A stretch of 64,000 nt of DNA. It comes from Metallyticus violacea. Lineage: Eukaryota; Arthropoda; Insecta; Mantodea; Metallyticidae. The stretch spans positions 68,615,501-68,679,500 of the forward strand of contig CM060834.1 of the NCBI GenBank assembly GCA_030762175.1. Reading direction: 5' to 3'. Positions 45,477-57,935 of the stretch are shown here, piece after piece. A program made the position numbers and the translations under genes. The notes below the pieces were generated by a model. The model did no database searches. It was not told the origin of the DNA and saw nothing but the letters and a program-made list of their open reading frames with translations. Every line of letters starts with the position of its first letter. Position 1 is the stretch's first letter.

Positions 45477-45515
45477 CTGAGCTGTTAAAGAGCGTCCATA
45501 AACAAAATAAATAAA
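45477..45515 (+). repeat. SINE family B tail fragment
   Basis: CTGAGCTGTTAAAGAGCGTC followed by CATAAACAAAATAAATAAA equals the last 40 nt of family B copies. The rest is absent or too diverged. Confidence 0.7.
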
Positions 45516-45589
45516 TAGACTACATCATCAGAAGCGCTTTATGCCTATTATGGCCATCAGAAAACCGTGATGAGAAATTTCTACCGCTG

Positions 45590-46250
45590 GTGATCAAGTG
45601 CGATCTACAACATCAAGGCGGTAGAGACATTATGTTCTATTATAACATATTGCATATTGCCTTGCCCAAGGCTTACATCGATTTACTGAAGGGGAGAGGT
45701 TATGAACAATTTTCCAGGAGTGAACAACATTATTTCATCATGAAGAAAGGCTTTCTGAAAAGTCCTAGTCTCATTTAGATTTTCATGGAAATGCTATTAC
45801 AAACACATCTGCCACCAGAACACATCATCGACTGGGATACTTGGCTGCAGATAACCATCTCTATGCCAATTATTTTGAAGACAACAAGGGTGTTATAGAC
45901 CGTTTGACTTCAACGAAGCAGCCTGTTTAGCAAAAGCTAAATATGCTCTTCACAATAAGAGAAATACCATTCGCTATCAGTGACCTTCCTGCAGCTATTC
46001 AACACTTGGAATCCACATCTTTACCAATAAAATATGCAGTGGAAATCATTGAAACAATATCAAAGAAAGAAATACCAAGGTCAGTGGACTCAGCCTGTTC
46101 CTTGAAGCTTACTAAAATTCTGCGGTTGAACGAGGGTTTGCAACGATGAAAAATGAAGCTGCTGTTCTTTATGGAGAACAAAATTCAGACGATTTACTGC
46201 GGGAACAGGCAGCAGTGTCTTCATTGAAATTTGCACTGATGACTTAATGC
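45590..46250 (+). pseudogene. Possible hAT-type transposase C-terminal remnant
   Basis: Plus-strand pieces: FAISDLPAAIQHLESTSLPI, KYAVEIIETISKK, then ERGFATMKNEAA. The last resembles the SVERxFSxxKNxL dimerisation motif of hAT transposases, and the first the preceding SL..I..LE...LPL..AL.II region. Frames are broken. The family is not certain. Confidence 0.35.
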
Positions 46251-46259
46251 TGTGTTGAG

Positions 46260-47724
46260 TGAACATTTACTTACTATAAGGATGTTTTGAAAGACAAAAG
46301 AAAAAGTTTTATATAGAAAACCTAGCAACGAATTTAATAGTGCAGTGCAACAGTAACCTAAATAACTGAAAAATGTTCTAGCCGAGTTAGATTAATTGAA
46401 AAATGTTCCAGTTAAATTTAGTGCTTTACAACTTATAAAAATAAACTGTTTAAAGGCTTTAAAACAGTCAGTGCTTTAAAACGTTTTAAAAATTAAATGT
46501 TCTAGCCTTATAAAGACCTGGAAACCTTGTGTTCATGTAGTTTTGTGTTTAAAAACTATGGAAAATACAAGTAAAATTTAATTATAATATGTATGTATCA
46601 AAGCGTTCTACTTTAGGTTAGAAAAACCTTAAAAAAAAAAAAAAAAAAAAAAACTACCCTAAAGTGTTATAAAACTAAAAAAAAAATCTTAATATATTAA
46701 AAAATCTAATTCAGGGTTTATACAAACCTAAAAATTCGAACCCTACTGATCACATACCCCCTACAATGCGTCAAGTCACAAGGCGGACGCAGAGAATCAA
46801 ACGATCGTGTAACCTGTCGGGAATATTAATTACAGGATTGTCAACTTCATTATATTATAAGTATATTTTAAATAGTACTCTAATCCTGTTTTTTTTTTTT
46901 TTTTTTTTTTGGTACCCAGTTTTAACAGGGGAAAATATATTTTCAATATTGTGTGAAAATATTTTAAAATATATGATTGGAAAAAGTAATCAATTGATCT
47001 AAGTAGATTTTACCAAATAGCTTTTTCGTTAGATTATTAGTTGATAAATAGCTCTTCAGTAAACGCTAGATACCCGGTATAATTATTTAGAATAACACGA
47101 TTTCAAATTTGGAGAAGGCCAGTTGTTCAACAACAAATACTTGAATGCGGCTAATTTTGGTCAAACTGAAGGAACCTTTAAGTGCAAAATATAATTTCAA
47201 TGATTGAATAAAAATTGTGAGGTCATTCCGCTTTGAGTATGTGCTCAATATTCCCCATTATCCCGTTTCTTTCTCCACTTGGATGGTGCCATGCTTGTTT
47301 AACCGAATACTGCCTCTCTGGGAGTAATGGCTTCCTGACTTGTATGAAACGTCACATGATAGCTACCTTTCTTACCGTCTAACTGTTTACATAAAACTGT
47401 GACCTACTTTGGAAATAGGTCCCTCCTTGTTCGCTGTAAATATTCTTTAGTCTTCCCTCTTTTATTGATTGTAAGGGAAGTGTCCAGTATATTCTTTTTA
47501 TCTCTCTGTACAGTTTATACTAGCTTCTTTTTAAGAGTTATGGTCTGCCCCTGGTGTTTGATAAATTATACACAGATTTTCATTAGCTGCGTTTTACTTT
47601 GGTATTTGGATATTGTCACAAACCACCGTACTTGCGACTTCTTAAACAATTATTAAATTTTTACTTATACACGTGGTACGGCAACGGGGCGAGCCCCTAC
47701 TAAATCAGCATTTAAGTGGGTTTG

Positions 47725-47756
<32 letters not shown>

Positions 47757-48585
47757 AAAAGGAATTAAAAGAAAAAACTATAAATAAATACAAGTGTCAA
47801 TGAAACTTTGAGACCTCTATTAATTTTATTGAACTTGCATAATAACATTAGCTTACAGTTGTGTTAGGTCACCCACGAAGCAATTATTCCTTCTCCGGTT
47901 CTCTCAAGAGGAAGCATACGCATCGGTCTTTTCGTTATCTTCCTTACATCGCCACGTCATGTACGCGCTTTAAAACCATAACAGTGCAATGCAATGTGCT
48001 AACAATATCAGAGAATGTTCTTAATACGTCATTACTACATAAATGTGCCACAATACAATCAAGTCAGTAAATAGTTTCAACATTTTTAGCTCCTTTTAAT
48101 TTGGTTAAGTTTTAATGCTCAGTAAACTGTTCATGTAAGCGGACACTTTAAGTCAGGTTAAGTTTGAAATGTACTGATTTTACGTATTGATAATTTTGTT
48201 AAAATGTCTCGTAAAGTTTAATAAATAATTCTGCACCAAGCATCAGCAAGCTTCGTGCATCACGATTGAAATGCCATCATACACCCCGTCCCAAGTCCTG
48301 ACTTAACAGGATATTCTCGTTGCTCGTTATGTACTTGCAAAATGACGAGACCAACTGATGAAACTCATCATGAATAGAGAAAAAATTAAATCAAAAATAT
48401 GTAACTAAAGTACATCAAATAATATTAACTTTATCGTAGGATTAGTTACAAATGCATTCGTTGTACACAGGTCGGAAGACAGAAATTAGTCCTCTTGCAA
48501 AATGATATGACCGCTGAATACTGCGTGCAAACAAATATTTGCATCTGCGGAGTGACCAGCCTGCGCGTTCTGTTCGCGAAGAGTG
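46260..48585. other. Intergenic stretch with homopolymer runs
   Basis: AT-rich. Poly(A) at 46631-46653, poly(T) at 46890-46910 and poly(T) at 47727-47753. No coding ORF recognised. Homopolymers in both senses about 250 bp apart suggest old retroposon tails, but the bodies are not identified. Confidence 0.4.
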
Positions 48586-48589
48586 CACA

Positions 48590-49365
48590 ATGAAGTATGG
48601 TTCGGAAGGCAGGGTTGACAGCTTAGAACAAGACCAGGTTAAAAGCTACAAAAAGGAACTTTCTATTCGAGATATAGCAAGACGAATTGGTATGCGATAA
48701 ATAGCTTTCTGAAACTAAAAGAAATTCAACTTGGGCCGTTATGATGCTTGGAAATACTAGTGGCATACCTCAGAAAAGAAGAGACAGTATTTGCAAATAG
48801 GCAGCACGGAGGAAAGTCTTTAAAAGGTCTGGAGTGGATTCGTGTACAGTAAAGAACATCTTGAGTTCTCTGCAGGTCGTATGAAAGCCACACTGCTTCA
48901 AGAGCACCCTTTACCTGTTGAAGAGAGGATTGGAACAGATAATTCGATGTTTTAGCAGGAAAATGCAACCATTTATACTGCCAGATCCACGAGGGAATGG
49001 TTTCGCGTAAGAGAGGATTGGCACAGATAATTCGATATTTTAGCAGGAAAGTGCAACCATTTAGACTGCCAGATCCATATAGGAATGGTTTCGCGTAAAA
49101 TGTTAGTGTCATGAGATGGCCCCCAATTTCCAGAACCTAAGAACTAGGGGAAATGTGTAGAAAATCTTACGCAGGCCAGTTTATCGCGATGGAAGCAACG
49201 TGCCAAGGCCAGTTTATCGCGATGGACGCAACGTGCCAGAGTCAAAGTTTTCTACGATATCTAAATGAATGATCTTCAACTGTGCTGTTACAGAACTTGA
49301 AGAGGGTATGACCGATCGCATGATTCCGGTTGTTCAGAAAAAGGGTTCATTTAAATTATATAAAT
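48590..49365 (+). pseudogene. Tc1-like transposase relic with internal tandem duplications
   Basis: EQDQVKSYKKELSIRDIARR at 48630 is a Tc1-type HTH. QENATIHTARSTREWFR, the equivalent of QQDNAxxHTA..T..WF, occurs twice because a segment of about 88 bp is duplicated (about 48923-49009 and 49013-49097). The C-terminal part follows: VYRDGSNVP (also duplicated, period about 33 bp), then CAVTELEEG, TDRMIPVVQKKGSFIKY and a stop near 49363, matching the Tc1 ending (LVDSMPxRxxxVIxxKGGxxxY). Frameshifts and stops throughout. Confidence 0.75.
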
Positions 49366-49369
49366 GACA

Positions 49370-50100
49370 AGTGTTCTTATCATTTTGCAACGGAGAGTTT
49401 CTTGTATTCGGCAGTCTGTGAAAGGAATGAATTTGTTTGTAACTAATCAGGTGTTAAACAATCCAAATTTTTATGTACGTAAGTTAAAATGTGTTTTCAG
49501 TTGTTTTTGTCTTTACATGTCGAGCTTGTCGGTTGGTCTTCATTTTGCAACGCTACTACTTAGCTTAAGGAAAGTTTGTTATTAGCCTTTTTGAGACTTG
49601 TGCGACGATGTGAATTTGATTGCAGTGTATATATTTTGGCACAATTTTGTTGGCGAGCGTGGTTATTCAATGCACATTTTTGTAGATAATAAGTAGATAT
49701 TATTCTTGTTGGAATTGCCATCATTATTGATATTTTCACTAGTAATTTCTGCTTAATCGCCACTCCAATAATCTTTGGTTCGGCTAGATTTGTCTAGAAA
49801 ATCAAAATTAAGTTACTGTTTGTAACTTCGTAGACATATTCAGATTTAACTGCGCTTCTACCTCAATTTAGGCGGTACTATTTGGAGGTTGCCCAATGAT
49901 ACGTGAATTTCATTTGTGAAGAGAACTTAAGGTTTGTTTCGCCGATGCTTGGACGATCTTCACGTACTAGCCGAAAACTTAAATAACATAATTTAGGTTA
50001 AAGAGAGAATTAATGATTATCTAATATACATTGCTTGGATCTTAACCATTTCTTGAGTTAAGATTCGTTACGAGGTATAATTCAAGTGATATACGTATTC
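49370..50100. other. Intergenic stretch, nothing recognised
   Basis: No coding-like ORF with recognisable motifs and no shared repeat was seen. Confidence 0.4.

Positions 50101-50105
<5 letters not shown>

Positions 50106-50155
<50 letters not shown>
50106..50155. repeat. (TG)n microsatellite
   Basis: About 25 uninterrupted TG units. Confidence 0.97.
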
Positions 50156-50157
<2 letters not shown>

Positions 50158-50159
50158 AA

Positions 50160-51170
50160 TACGCATGTCTAGCTAAGGAAGACCAGACCTTTCCTATATT
50201 AAGATGTTACTGGAACTGATATGGGCACCCCAGAGGTAGGAGAGCGAGCTCGACTTTCGCGCGGTAAATCGGACTTTTCGACCTTTAGGCCAATACAAAT
50301 CATTCTGGATGAGTCACATTCTTTTGAAATCAACTCGACGGGATCTTATATGTCATTCTTCGTTTTGCTTTTATATGACGTCACTTGTAACTTTATACTG
50401 ATACTTTACCAGTGTAGCATTTCTTTCGTGGAACAGAAAGTTACAAGATATACTTTACAAGATATACTTTACAAGAACCTGCACTAATGCACTTGTATGT
50501 ATTAGACCATACTTTTGTAAAACGCGGCCCTTATGTTAGCTCTAAGCTTTGGGAAACATAAAATAACTGCGTTGGGTACCGTATAGCTTATCCTTACCTT
50601 GTGAATGAAATGGCTGCTCCAGTCACTCCTCCTTTCATGAATGTCAGCTGAGAAAAGCGAGCATCATGACTGAATCATTGCGAAGGTGCACTTGTAGTGT
50701 GACAGCAGGAATGACAGTTTAAGCGTAGAAGTGCAGCGTGATTTCAAATGCAGGCGGAAATAAGCCGTAACGCAGGGAAAGCAATCAGTCGTATACTAAA
50801 AGCAACTTTGTAGGAAGCATAATAGTATTGAATACATTTTGTACGCAACGAAATCCAGTGAGAAACTGAACTGCAAAAATGTAACACGTAGAGCAAATGA
50901 TAATAATAGCTTTGCTTATATTCCGAACTGTATAAGCGAACTTTTTCTTTATTTGAGATGAGACTAATGTCTTCTTTTCCATCTTGTAACAAAGAAAAGG
51001 CGATTATGTCTTATGTTACATCACATCACCGCCTTGTAACTACTTGAAGAATGGCACTGTGTTAAGTGAATACCTCACAAACAAATATATGTTTATCAAA
51101 TGTAGTACATTCAAACAAAAAATTAAAAATACTGATATGATCACCCTTGGAATTGGGGGGGGGGGTCCCT
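50160..51170. other. Intergenic stretch, nothing recognised
   Basis: Includes a ten-G run at about 51158 and a short triple repeat of ACAAGATATACTTT near 50440-50475. No gene recognised. Confidence 0.4.
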
Positions 51171-51174
51171 CCAA

Positions 51175-52690
51175 ACGCTATGAATATACTCTAAAAGCTT
51201 ACTGAGAGATGAATTTTCAGCAAGGCACCCATTTCCTCCACAGCCTTTTTTGTGCGTTAAAATGCATTGAGGAAGTCACAGGAAATTAAATATTGCAATG
51301 TTTGGGGGTAGCAAATGAGCAACCTCCTCGACAGACTGCTCCTGCTGTAGATCACAAATTTAATTACTAATGCTCTGTTTTTCATTTTTCTTATTATACC
51401 ATATAATTCCATCTACAAAAACATGTGGAATGTGCATTGCATTGAAAATCAGATACATAAAATGAGCTGCATGTGAAAAGAAATTAAAAACCCTGAAAGA
51501 AAGCAGGAAGCAACATGAACCCACACTTGATTCTTACCAAGTCTAAACTCTTATATGCTACCAGTTGAGCTGGCTTACGACAAAGTAAAGAAAATGTAGG
51601 ATGTTCTGCATTGTACACTGATGCCAAATTGTGCAATAAACAATTTGGACAATATTTTATTTTCTTTCCCCTATTACTCTTTTAGATCCAATTTTTTCTG
51701 CTTCTATAATTATGGTAATTGTCTCCTTCCTTATTATTTTACTTATTTCTACAGGCCAATCTTAAATGCTTGCTAGTGCGTAAGGTTGCAATATTATGCT
51801 TCTCAGCACATACATATATACAGAGAGCAGCCATCTGTTTTTATTTGTTTATTTTTGCTTGTAGACTTGAGGTATTACAAGTACTGAGCACTGTTATTTA
51901 TAAAAGGAAAATGTTCATTTAATAAAAATATGAAATATAAGAGAAATAAAATATTAGCGGTAATCATATAGAAGAATTATTGCTTTTTAACAAGTTTCAA
52001 TAACTGTATACACATAAAATGACATACAGTTAGTATACAAGTTTCTTTTCAGGATTATTTATCGAAATTATATATAAGTATATGTTAGACTTCTTTTCTG
52101 CAATACCAATAATATGCTCATATTTTTTAGAGTTGTGGCATCCCAAATTTCTATTTCAAATCCCAAAAACAGATAAATGATTCCATAGTATACCATTGTT
52201 AACATTTTAATGTTTTGATAATAGTCGAACAATAAAAAATTAAATTCATGAATTTAACTTGTTACATATTATATCTATGTGTTAGCTATATAATAAATTT
52301 ATGTTGATACCTAGAAATTTGTGTTTTGTAGCCTCTCAAAGGTATTATTTTGTATGGAGACATTAAGTATATCTTTTGTATTGTCAAGGTTAAGTTTAAT
52401 CCATAGTTTATTATTTTTGTTATTGAGTGGTGACTTTTATCTTGTAAATTAGATATGCTGTAACTCCAACAGATTACTGATGTATCATCAGCACACGGTG
52501 CCACTGTGTTATTCATTAATTGTGGAAAATCATTTGCATAAATAATAAATAGCAGAGGGGCCAGAACTAATCCTTGCAGAATTTTATTTACTATTATATA
52601 TTCTGATTTTAAGCAACTATTATTCTCCCAATAAATTGTTTTTAGCTGTTTTCTCTAACTAAATATTCTGCACCTTGAGTAGAACACTAT
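51175..52690 (-). mobile_element. Non-LTR retrotransposon (LINE) 3' portion, copy 1
   Basis: On the minus strand from about 52575: ILQGLVLAPLLFIIY (RT motif GxxQGSVLGPLLFxIY), then CADDTSVICW (active-site A/F-A-D-D), LNLTLTIQKIY and ICNKLNS, and finally decayed tail sequence to about 51175. This is the order of a Jockey/CR1-type reverse transcriptase and its post-RT region. Stops are frequent. The non-coding and tail half is paralogous, at roughly 75-80 percent by eye, to 57540-59240 in the same orientation. Confidence 0.78.
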
Positions 52691-53740
52691 TGGATAATCC
52701 GATGTTCACATTTGTTTTGTGTTCATTAGAGTCCATCAACTTTCAAAAATTAAAATGGAAAATTGTGGAAACTTGGAATAATTAGAATGTTGCAGTTGAC
52801 TGTTGAAAAAGTTATCTATTTATAATCAGTTCGACATTTATAACATTTTATAATACCTTTTGCCATTAATTTCTGTTTATAGGTTTCTTGTTCCACTGCT
52901 GCAGAGAGTATGGTATAAGCAACATTTTGCTTTCTGTATCCCACCTCAGCTAGAATAAAAAATTATATGCACTGAAAATAAATTTTCACTTTACAATTCA
53001 TAGTTACACATATCACATACTGTCATACTCTTACTTTACTAAGATTCTTATAATCAGTCATTCTAATGCTATGTAATAAAAGTCATATTTAATGAATAAA
53101 ACTGCATTTATCAGCAAGCTATACCAATACCATCTTGTTAAAAAACTTAATGGATTTCCATTTCCTTAGAGATGATTGATCCCAAACTCAATGAAGGATT
53201 CCACAATAATTGGAATTGGTGGTATCTATGTTTGGCAGTGAAGGCCTTATTAGATGCCTTTATGTGCCATGACTCGGGTATTTTTCTTCTTCTGTAGATT
53301 GGAAAGATGTTGAGTTCTTATTGAAGGTATCCTACATTCCTTAGAAGTAAACAGAGAATTCCTATTAAAAACTAATAAACAAGTGGGGAAAATATAATGA
53401 TTTTGCCCTTAATAGGTTGCTTCAGTTGTAAAGATACCTTTGTATAAGGTTATCTAAATTTTAAGTGAAATTTATCATAATGTAGTAGATATGCTTTTAA
53501 TTTAACATTTTCTTTTATAAAAACATTGCTATTGATGTACAATTAGGGAAATGGAAATCAAATACCAAAACTCTATAGTGTAACTCTTATGTTTACAACT
53601 ACTTGGTATATAGTACATTGATCTTTTTAGGTGGTCCATGATATCCTGAACACATTTCTATGCACCCAAATTATTACCCTTAACTACTTGGGTTGTTCCT
53701 TTAACAGTAGTTTATCAACTTACACAAAAAATGAAGATGC
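52690..53740. other. Sequence 3' of the BTB gene, nothing recognised
   Basis: AT-rich between LINE copy 1 and the BTB gene. No ORF of coding character. Confidence 0.4.
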
Positions 53741-53746
53741 AAAAAC

Positions 53747-53752
53747 TTTATT
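53747..53752 (-). terminator. Candidate poly(A) signal of the BTB gene
   Basis: Minus-strand AATAAA, about 120 nt after the stop at 53869, a suitable distance for a short 3' UTR. Confidence 0.5.
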
Positions 53753-53868
53753 CAAAAGTTTCTGGTGGAAATTAAAAATGTTTTGATAGAATGAAGCTTA
53801 TGTAAATATTCCACTCAGATTTGGGCATTTAAAGTAAGCTCTGTGTCTGTCTTTAAGCATGATTATAT

Positions 53869-54957
53869 TTAGTGCATATTTTTCCCCATTGCACTACTTT
53901 TATAAAATTTAGCTATAAATCTCAAAGCTTTTTGCTTCAAAATGTTTTCATTGTACAATACAGCATACTGCAATATCTTTAAGCAATTTGTATTGTCTAT
54001 ATTATTATATAATTTTAATGTGCATAGGGATTTTAGACATTGTATATCATACTTCTCTGCTGCAGCCAACAGATCCAGTGCTACTTTCACTGAACTTTCA
54101 ATTTTTCCAGTGTATATGAATTTGAGCATTTGATGCAATACTTCAGGATTCATGTCATCTATCACTATGATACCTGTTGTTTGCTCCTTCATGTTACTCT
54201 TAAACATGGATGCAAAGACTTTGCTTCTTGCAGTTAATATTATTTTGTGTGCTGGAAACTCCTGTTCACCAGCACACAATATAACATCGCTTTTTGAATG
54301 GTCATCCAACAATGAAGACAAATCAGATCCAAGATCACATTCTGGAATAGCAAACCAGGGCAGGTAAATCTTTTTATACTCTGAGCAAGTTACTTGCTTG
54401 TAATATATTTCCTGACTCTTTGCATGTATGGAAATATCACCGCCATCTATTAGAACTGAAAATGTGTTTGGCAATATTGCACTTGTGCATTCCAGAAGCA
54501 TCACAATCTTACAGTGAAATGACAAAGATGAATTATTTGTAAAACAGGAATTTAATGTGCTAACATTACAGCACGCATGTTTTGATTGACCAGATATAAT
54601 CCTTACAGGTACCCGACTTCTACATTTTTTTATATGTAAACCTTGATTATTGTAACATTCTATTTCATATAATGCAAGAATTTCTGAGATATCCCTACAT
54701 GATAGCAGTTTCAAATTTATATGTTGCCAGTAACAACCTAGCTGTAGCTGCCATTTTATATTTTCATAGTTCTCATAGCTAAATCCTTGAGAATTAACAG
54801 GTAGATTATAGCCAGAGTTAGCGTTACTTGAAGCTGAAACACTCCAATTAAAGGTAATCTGTGTTAGGTTTGCTTCATTTGTTTCCATGTTATTTACAAT
54901 AAGGTTTTCTTCGTTTGCCTCCATGTAATTTTCAATACTATATTGAACTGCAAAAAC
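53869..54957 (-). CDS. MATH/BTB domain protein, speckle-type POZ-like
   Basis: From the ATG at 54924 the ORF is 351 codons, uninterrupted, by far the longest in the window. Residues about 24-190 have the length and spacing of a divergent MATH domain (TFNWSVS..., FSVLIDG...). Residues 202-310 are a clear BTB/POZ domain: SDVILCAGEQEFPAHKIILT, ARSKVFASMFKSNMKEQ, MLKFIYTGKI, LLAAAEKYDIQCLKSLC. The start of a BACK-like tail follows to 351. Such proteins usually act as substrate adaptors for CUL3 ubiquitin ligases, with MATH binding substrate and BTB binding CUL3. The reading frame stays open 11 codons upstream of the ATG to an acceptor-like TTTTTTATTCTAG (exon edge 54957), so the ATG may be internal and an upstream exon may exist; none was found. 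Alternatively this is an intronless retrocopy. LINE copies flank it. Confidence 0.85.
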   Translation of the reverse strand, partial: VFAVQYSIENYMEANEENLIVNNMETNEANLTQITFNWSVSASSNANSGYNLPVNSQGFSYENYENIKWQLQLGCYWQHINLKLLSCRDISEILALYEIECYNNQGLHIKKCRSRVPVRIISGQSKHACCNVSTLNSCFTNNSSLSFHCKIVMLLECTSAILPNTFSVLIDGGDISIHAKSQEIYYKQVTCSEYKKIYLPWFAIPECDLGSDLSSLLDDHSKSDVILCAGEQEFPAHKIILTARSKVFASMFKSNMKEQTTGIIVIDDMNPEVLHQMLKFIYTGKIESSVKVALDLLAAAEKYDIQCLKSLCTLKLYNNIDNTNCLKILQYAVLYNENILKQKALRFIAKFYKSSAMGKNMH

Positions 54958-54969
54958 CTAGAATAAAAA

Positions 54970-55305
54970 AAATATATTAATTAGGAATTATTATAAGTGT
55001 TGAATATAACAGGAAGCTGTTACATTGAATGGCTGCATTGTTTTATTAAGAAATAGTACCCAGTGCAGAGCCCCTAATAAGATTCAAATATTCTGCTGTC
55101 ATCCAAGTTTTGAGAACAGAAGGTGTTACTTCAGTGGAAATGATTCAAGGGAGAATGCTAACCAAAGGTGACTTGATTGTAATCACTGTGTGCTGATGGG
55201 GAAACAGCTGTAAAGGTGGTAAGGCAGAAACAACTTGAATGACATAGGGCAGCCTTTGCCAGCAACCAAGAGTTTTACACATAAAAAATGTAATGAATGA
55301 TTAAA
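54970..55305. other. Upstream of the BTB gene, nothing recognised
   Basis: No clear promoter or upstream exon identified. Confidence 0.35.
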
Positions 55306-55309
55306 AAAA

Positions 55310-55414
55310 TTGCTAAACTATTGAAAGAGAAATTGTTGACAGAATTGCTGAACTATTGAAAGAGAAATTGTTGACAGAATTGCTGAACTATTGAAAGAGA
55401 AATTGTTGACAGAA
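55310..55414. repeat. Tandem repeat, 3 x 35 bp
   Basis: The unit starts TTGCTGAACTATTGAAAGAG and ends GTTGACAGAA. The three copies begin at 55310, 55345 and 55380, and only the first differs, by one base (TAAACT). Confidence 0.95.
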
Positions 55415-55419
55415 TCACA

Positions 55420-55534
55420 TGGTTTCCTTGAAAGTTGACATATTTAATGATAGCTCAGACATTAGTAATTTCTGTCATATAAGAATGAAGTTGAAGCTTT
55501 TACTCATAATACAGAAAAGAAAGAAGGGGAACAA

Positions 55535-55572
<38 letters not shown>

Positions 55573-57535
55573 TAAAAATAAAACTTTGTTTACAATTATG
55601 AATCAAATGACAAAATGGCATTTCACTGAATACCAACACAAAAACTGTCTTACAGACAGAAGTTCAAAATCGGTTTCATTGGAAAACTCACATTAAAAGA
55701 GTTTTTTTTGCAAAAAGAATGTTATCCAATTTTATTTTCTGAAACATAGGAAAACTATCAACTACGAACAATACATTTTGATGCTCTGAACTGCAAGACA
55801 GTAATAAAGGAGAATTTGAATGTTATGGGGAAATGCTTTCCTTCAACATATCCAAGCCATGCCATGCTGCTTTCCTTCAACATGTCAAAGCCATGCCATG
55901 CCAGATGTTACAAGGAAACTAAAAACAATTATACACTATAATTTTAGAGCTGAATTTGTTGTACACATTCATATTTTATATGCATTCCTGATAAATACTA
56001 TTTGAGGTTTTGAAGATAAAACATGAATTAAAAGTACAATCAAGTTTCCTACAGTTTAAATATGAAATTAATTACTACTGAATAATGAATTTCGAATACT
56101 TCCAGAGATTCAGTGGAAATTCTGAAATATGTTTAAGTGAATAACCTAGACTAAATAGATGCTACCCTATACAGCCAGACACTTTAATTTGTATAATGAT
56201 AATTCATCTCAACAAAAGGCCATGTTTATTTCAGATCTAGATGTTAGTACTAAATTCAAGTAGTGAAATGAAACCTTACATAGAGACTGAGCACAAAAAA
56301 ATTCTGTACCATTATCTTACAAGGTGTGTTCTGACAAAAATGGTACTAATATTTCCATGCAAATTTTCCTCCAGCTGATACTGACAGCTGATCAGTGATA
56401 TTCAGTGAGTGTTATGGAGATAACATGTATTTTATGTGACAATTATGGAAGTAATCAGTAAGAAAGGATAGGATTAAAAGCTTTCAGTCACATTTTTACC
56501 TTGCTGTTAAAATACATTTAATGAGAACAAATCATATGATAACATCAATTATAAATATTAAGATGTTTTCTTCAGCGTTTTCCAAATTGAAGTTCTACAG
56601 ACAACATACTGCATTATTGCATCTTCTGGAACAACCTATAAAGTCATTTTAACTAGAATATAAAAGAAAAGCTGAAAAAGCACATTCAAAAATGAGAAAT
56701 AACACAGACAAATACAATAGTAGTGCCAAATGGGCAGCATTACCTCAGATAATTTTCTTGTCCTCTACCTTTGAAAAACAACACAAGCTATTCAAAATAT
56801 TGCAAAATTTGTTAAAGACTGTTCTCTGAATGCATTTCCATTTGCTTTCAAAGGTTAGCTGCTATTGCTTATCTCTCATTGCTTACCCTGATGTGCAATA
56901 TACAGCTCACCTTTCTTGCTCTGCAGTAGCCATTTATGGGATAGTTTTAGCTACTGACAGCTCTTAATTAAGTCTATGAGTAGTGGAAAGGATGAATGAA
57001 TGAATTTATTTCTCATACATCCACATAAAAATATTGACAATAAAATGATCACCAAAAATAAATAAATAAAATTAAAATATGACAAATAGAATGAAAGACT
57101 TTGGTAATTACAGAAGGCACTAATGTCAATCAAAATTTAATAAACAATAATGTAATTAGTAACACAGTTATTATAACATGAATATATTATAATTTTTTAA
57201 TTCTTAATACTTCAATCCAAATATTCCAATTTGATTAGCTCAGTCCCCTAGTCCCCAGTTCATCAGCAGCTATCTACTGGGTAGTGAAAAGGAAGAAAGA
57301 GCACATTGCCAAATGTACATTTTTTTTCTTATGTAGTTGTGTCACTACTGTTTGGGAACACAGTTTATTGTGACAGTGTCTATTAAGTTAAATATGTTGC
57401 ATCTTTGATTAAGTATGCCAGTGAATAATAATAAAGAGCTGATGCATGATAATGGACTGCTAGTGAATAATGATGATGAAATGCATGACATTGAATCTGA
57501 TCATTAATATTACACTGCAAAGTTTGTTTCTGGCT
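55420..57535. other. Intergenic stretch, nothing recognised
   Basis: Contains an (AAT)n run at 55537-55568 and a duplicated CTTTCCTTCAACATNTCNAAGCCATGCCATGC segment at about 55837-55903 (one unit roughly 32 bp). No coding ORF recognised. Confidence 0.4.
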
Positions 57536-57639
57536 CCTAACAAGACTAAAAACCTATGAATATATTCTACAAGCATAGAAATATTGATTTTCAGCAACAC
57601 AAACCAATTCGTGTTCAACGAGGCAAATCAATTCCCCTA

Positions 57640-57644
<5 letters not shown>

Positions 57645-57695
<51 letters not shown>
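57645..57695. repeat. Poly(T) tract of 51
   Basis: Uninterrupted run of 51 T. In the paralogous copy (51240-51250) the same position has only CCTTTTTTGTG, so this is a length expansion or an A-tail insertion. Confidence 0.97.
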
Positions 57696-57697
<2 letters not shown>

Positions 57698-57887
57698 ACA
57701 TGAAAATGCATTGAGCAAGTTATATGAAATTAAATGTTGAAAACTTAGGGGTTGTACAAATCAGCAACCTCCTAGGCGAGCTGCCCCTGCTGTAGTTTGC
57801 AAATTTTATTACCAATTCTCTGTTTCTCATTTTTCTTATTATATTAATAATTCCATATATGAAAACATCATGTGTGTCCCATTGAAA

Positions 57888-57935
57888 CCGCCGGTGGTGC
57901 CTCAGGCATTAAACACCATTCAAAAATAAAATACA
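57888..57935 (+). repeat. SINE family C tail fragment
   Basis: CCGCCGGTGGTGCCTCAGGC then ATTAAACACCATTCAAAAAT matches the end of the copy at 63440-63718. Confidence 0.7.

Noticed and set aside
48726..49112. 128-codon minus ORF with an internal repeat
   Set aside because: Antisense to the duplicated Tc1 transposase motif on the plus strand. The protein repeat only mirrors the DNA duplication.
50221..50487. 88-codon ORF after the (TG)n tract
   Set aside because: No recognisable domain. The composition changes abruptly midway and no promoter or splice context is visible.
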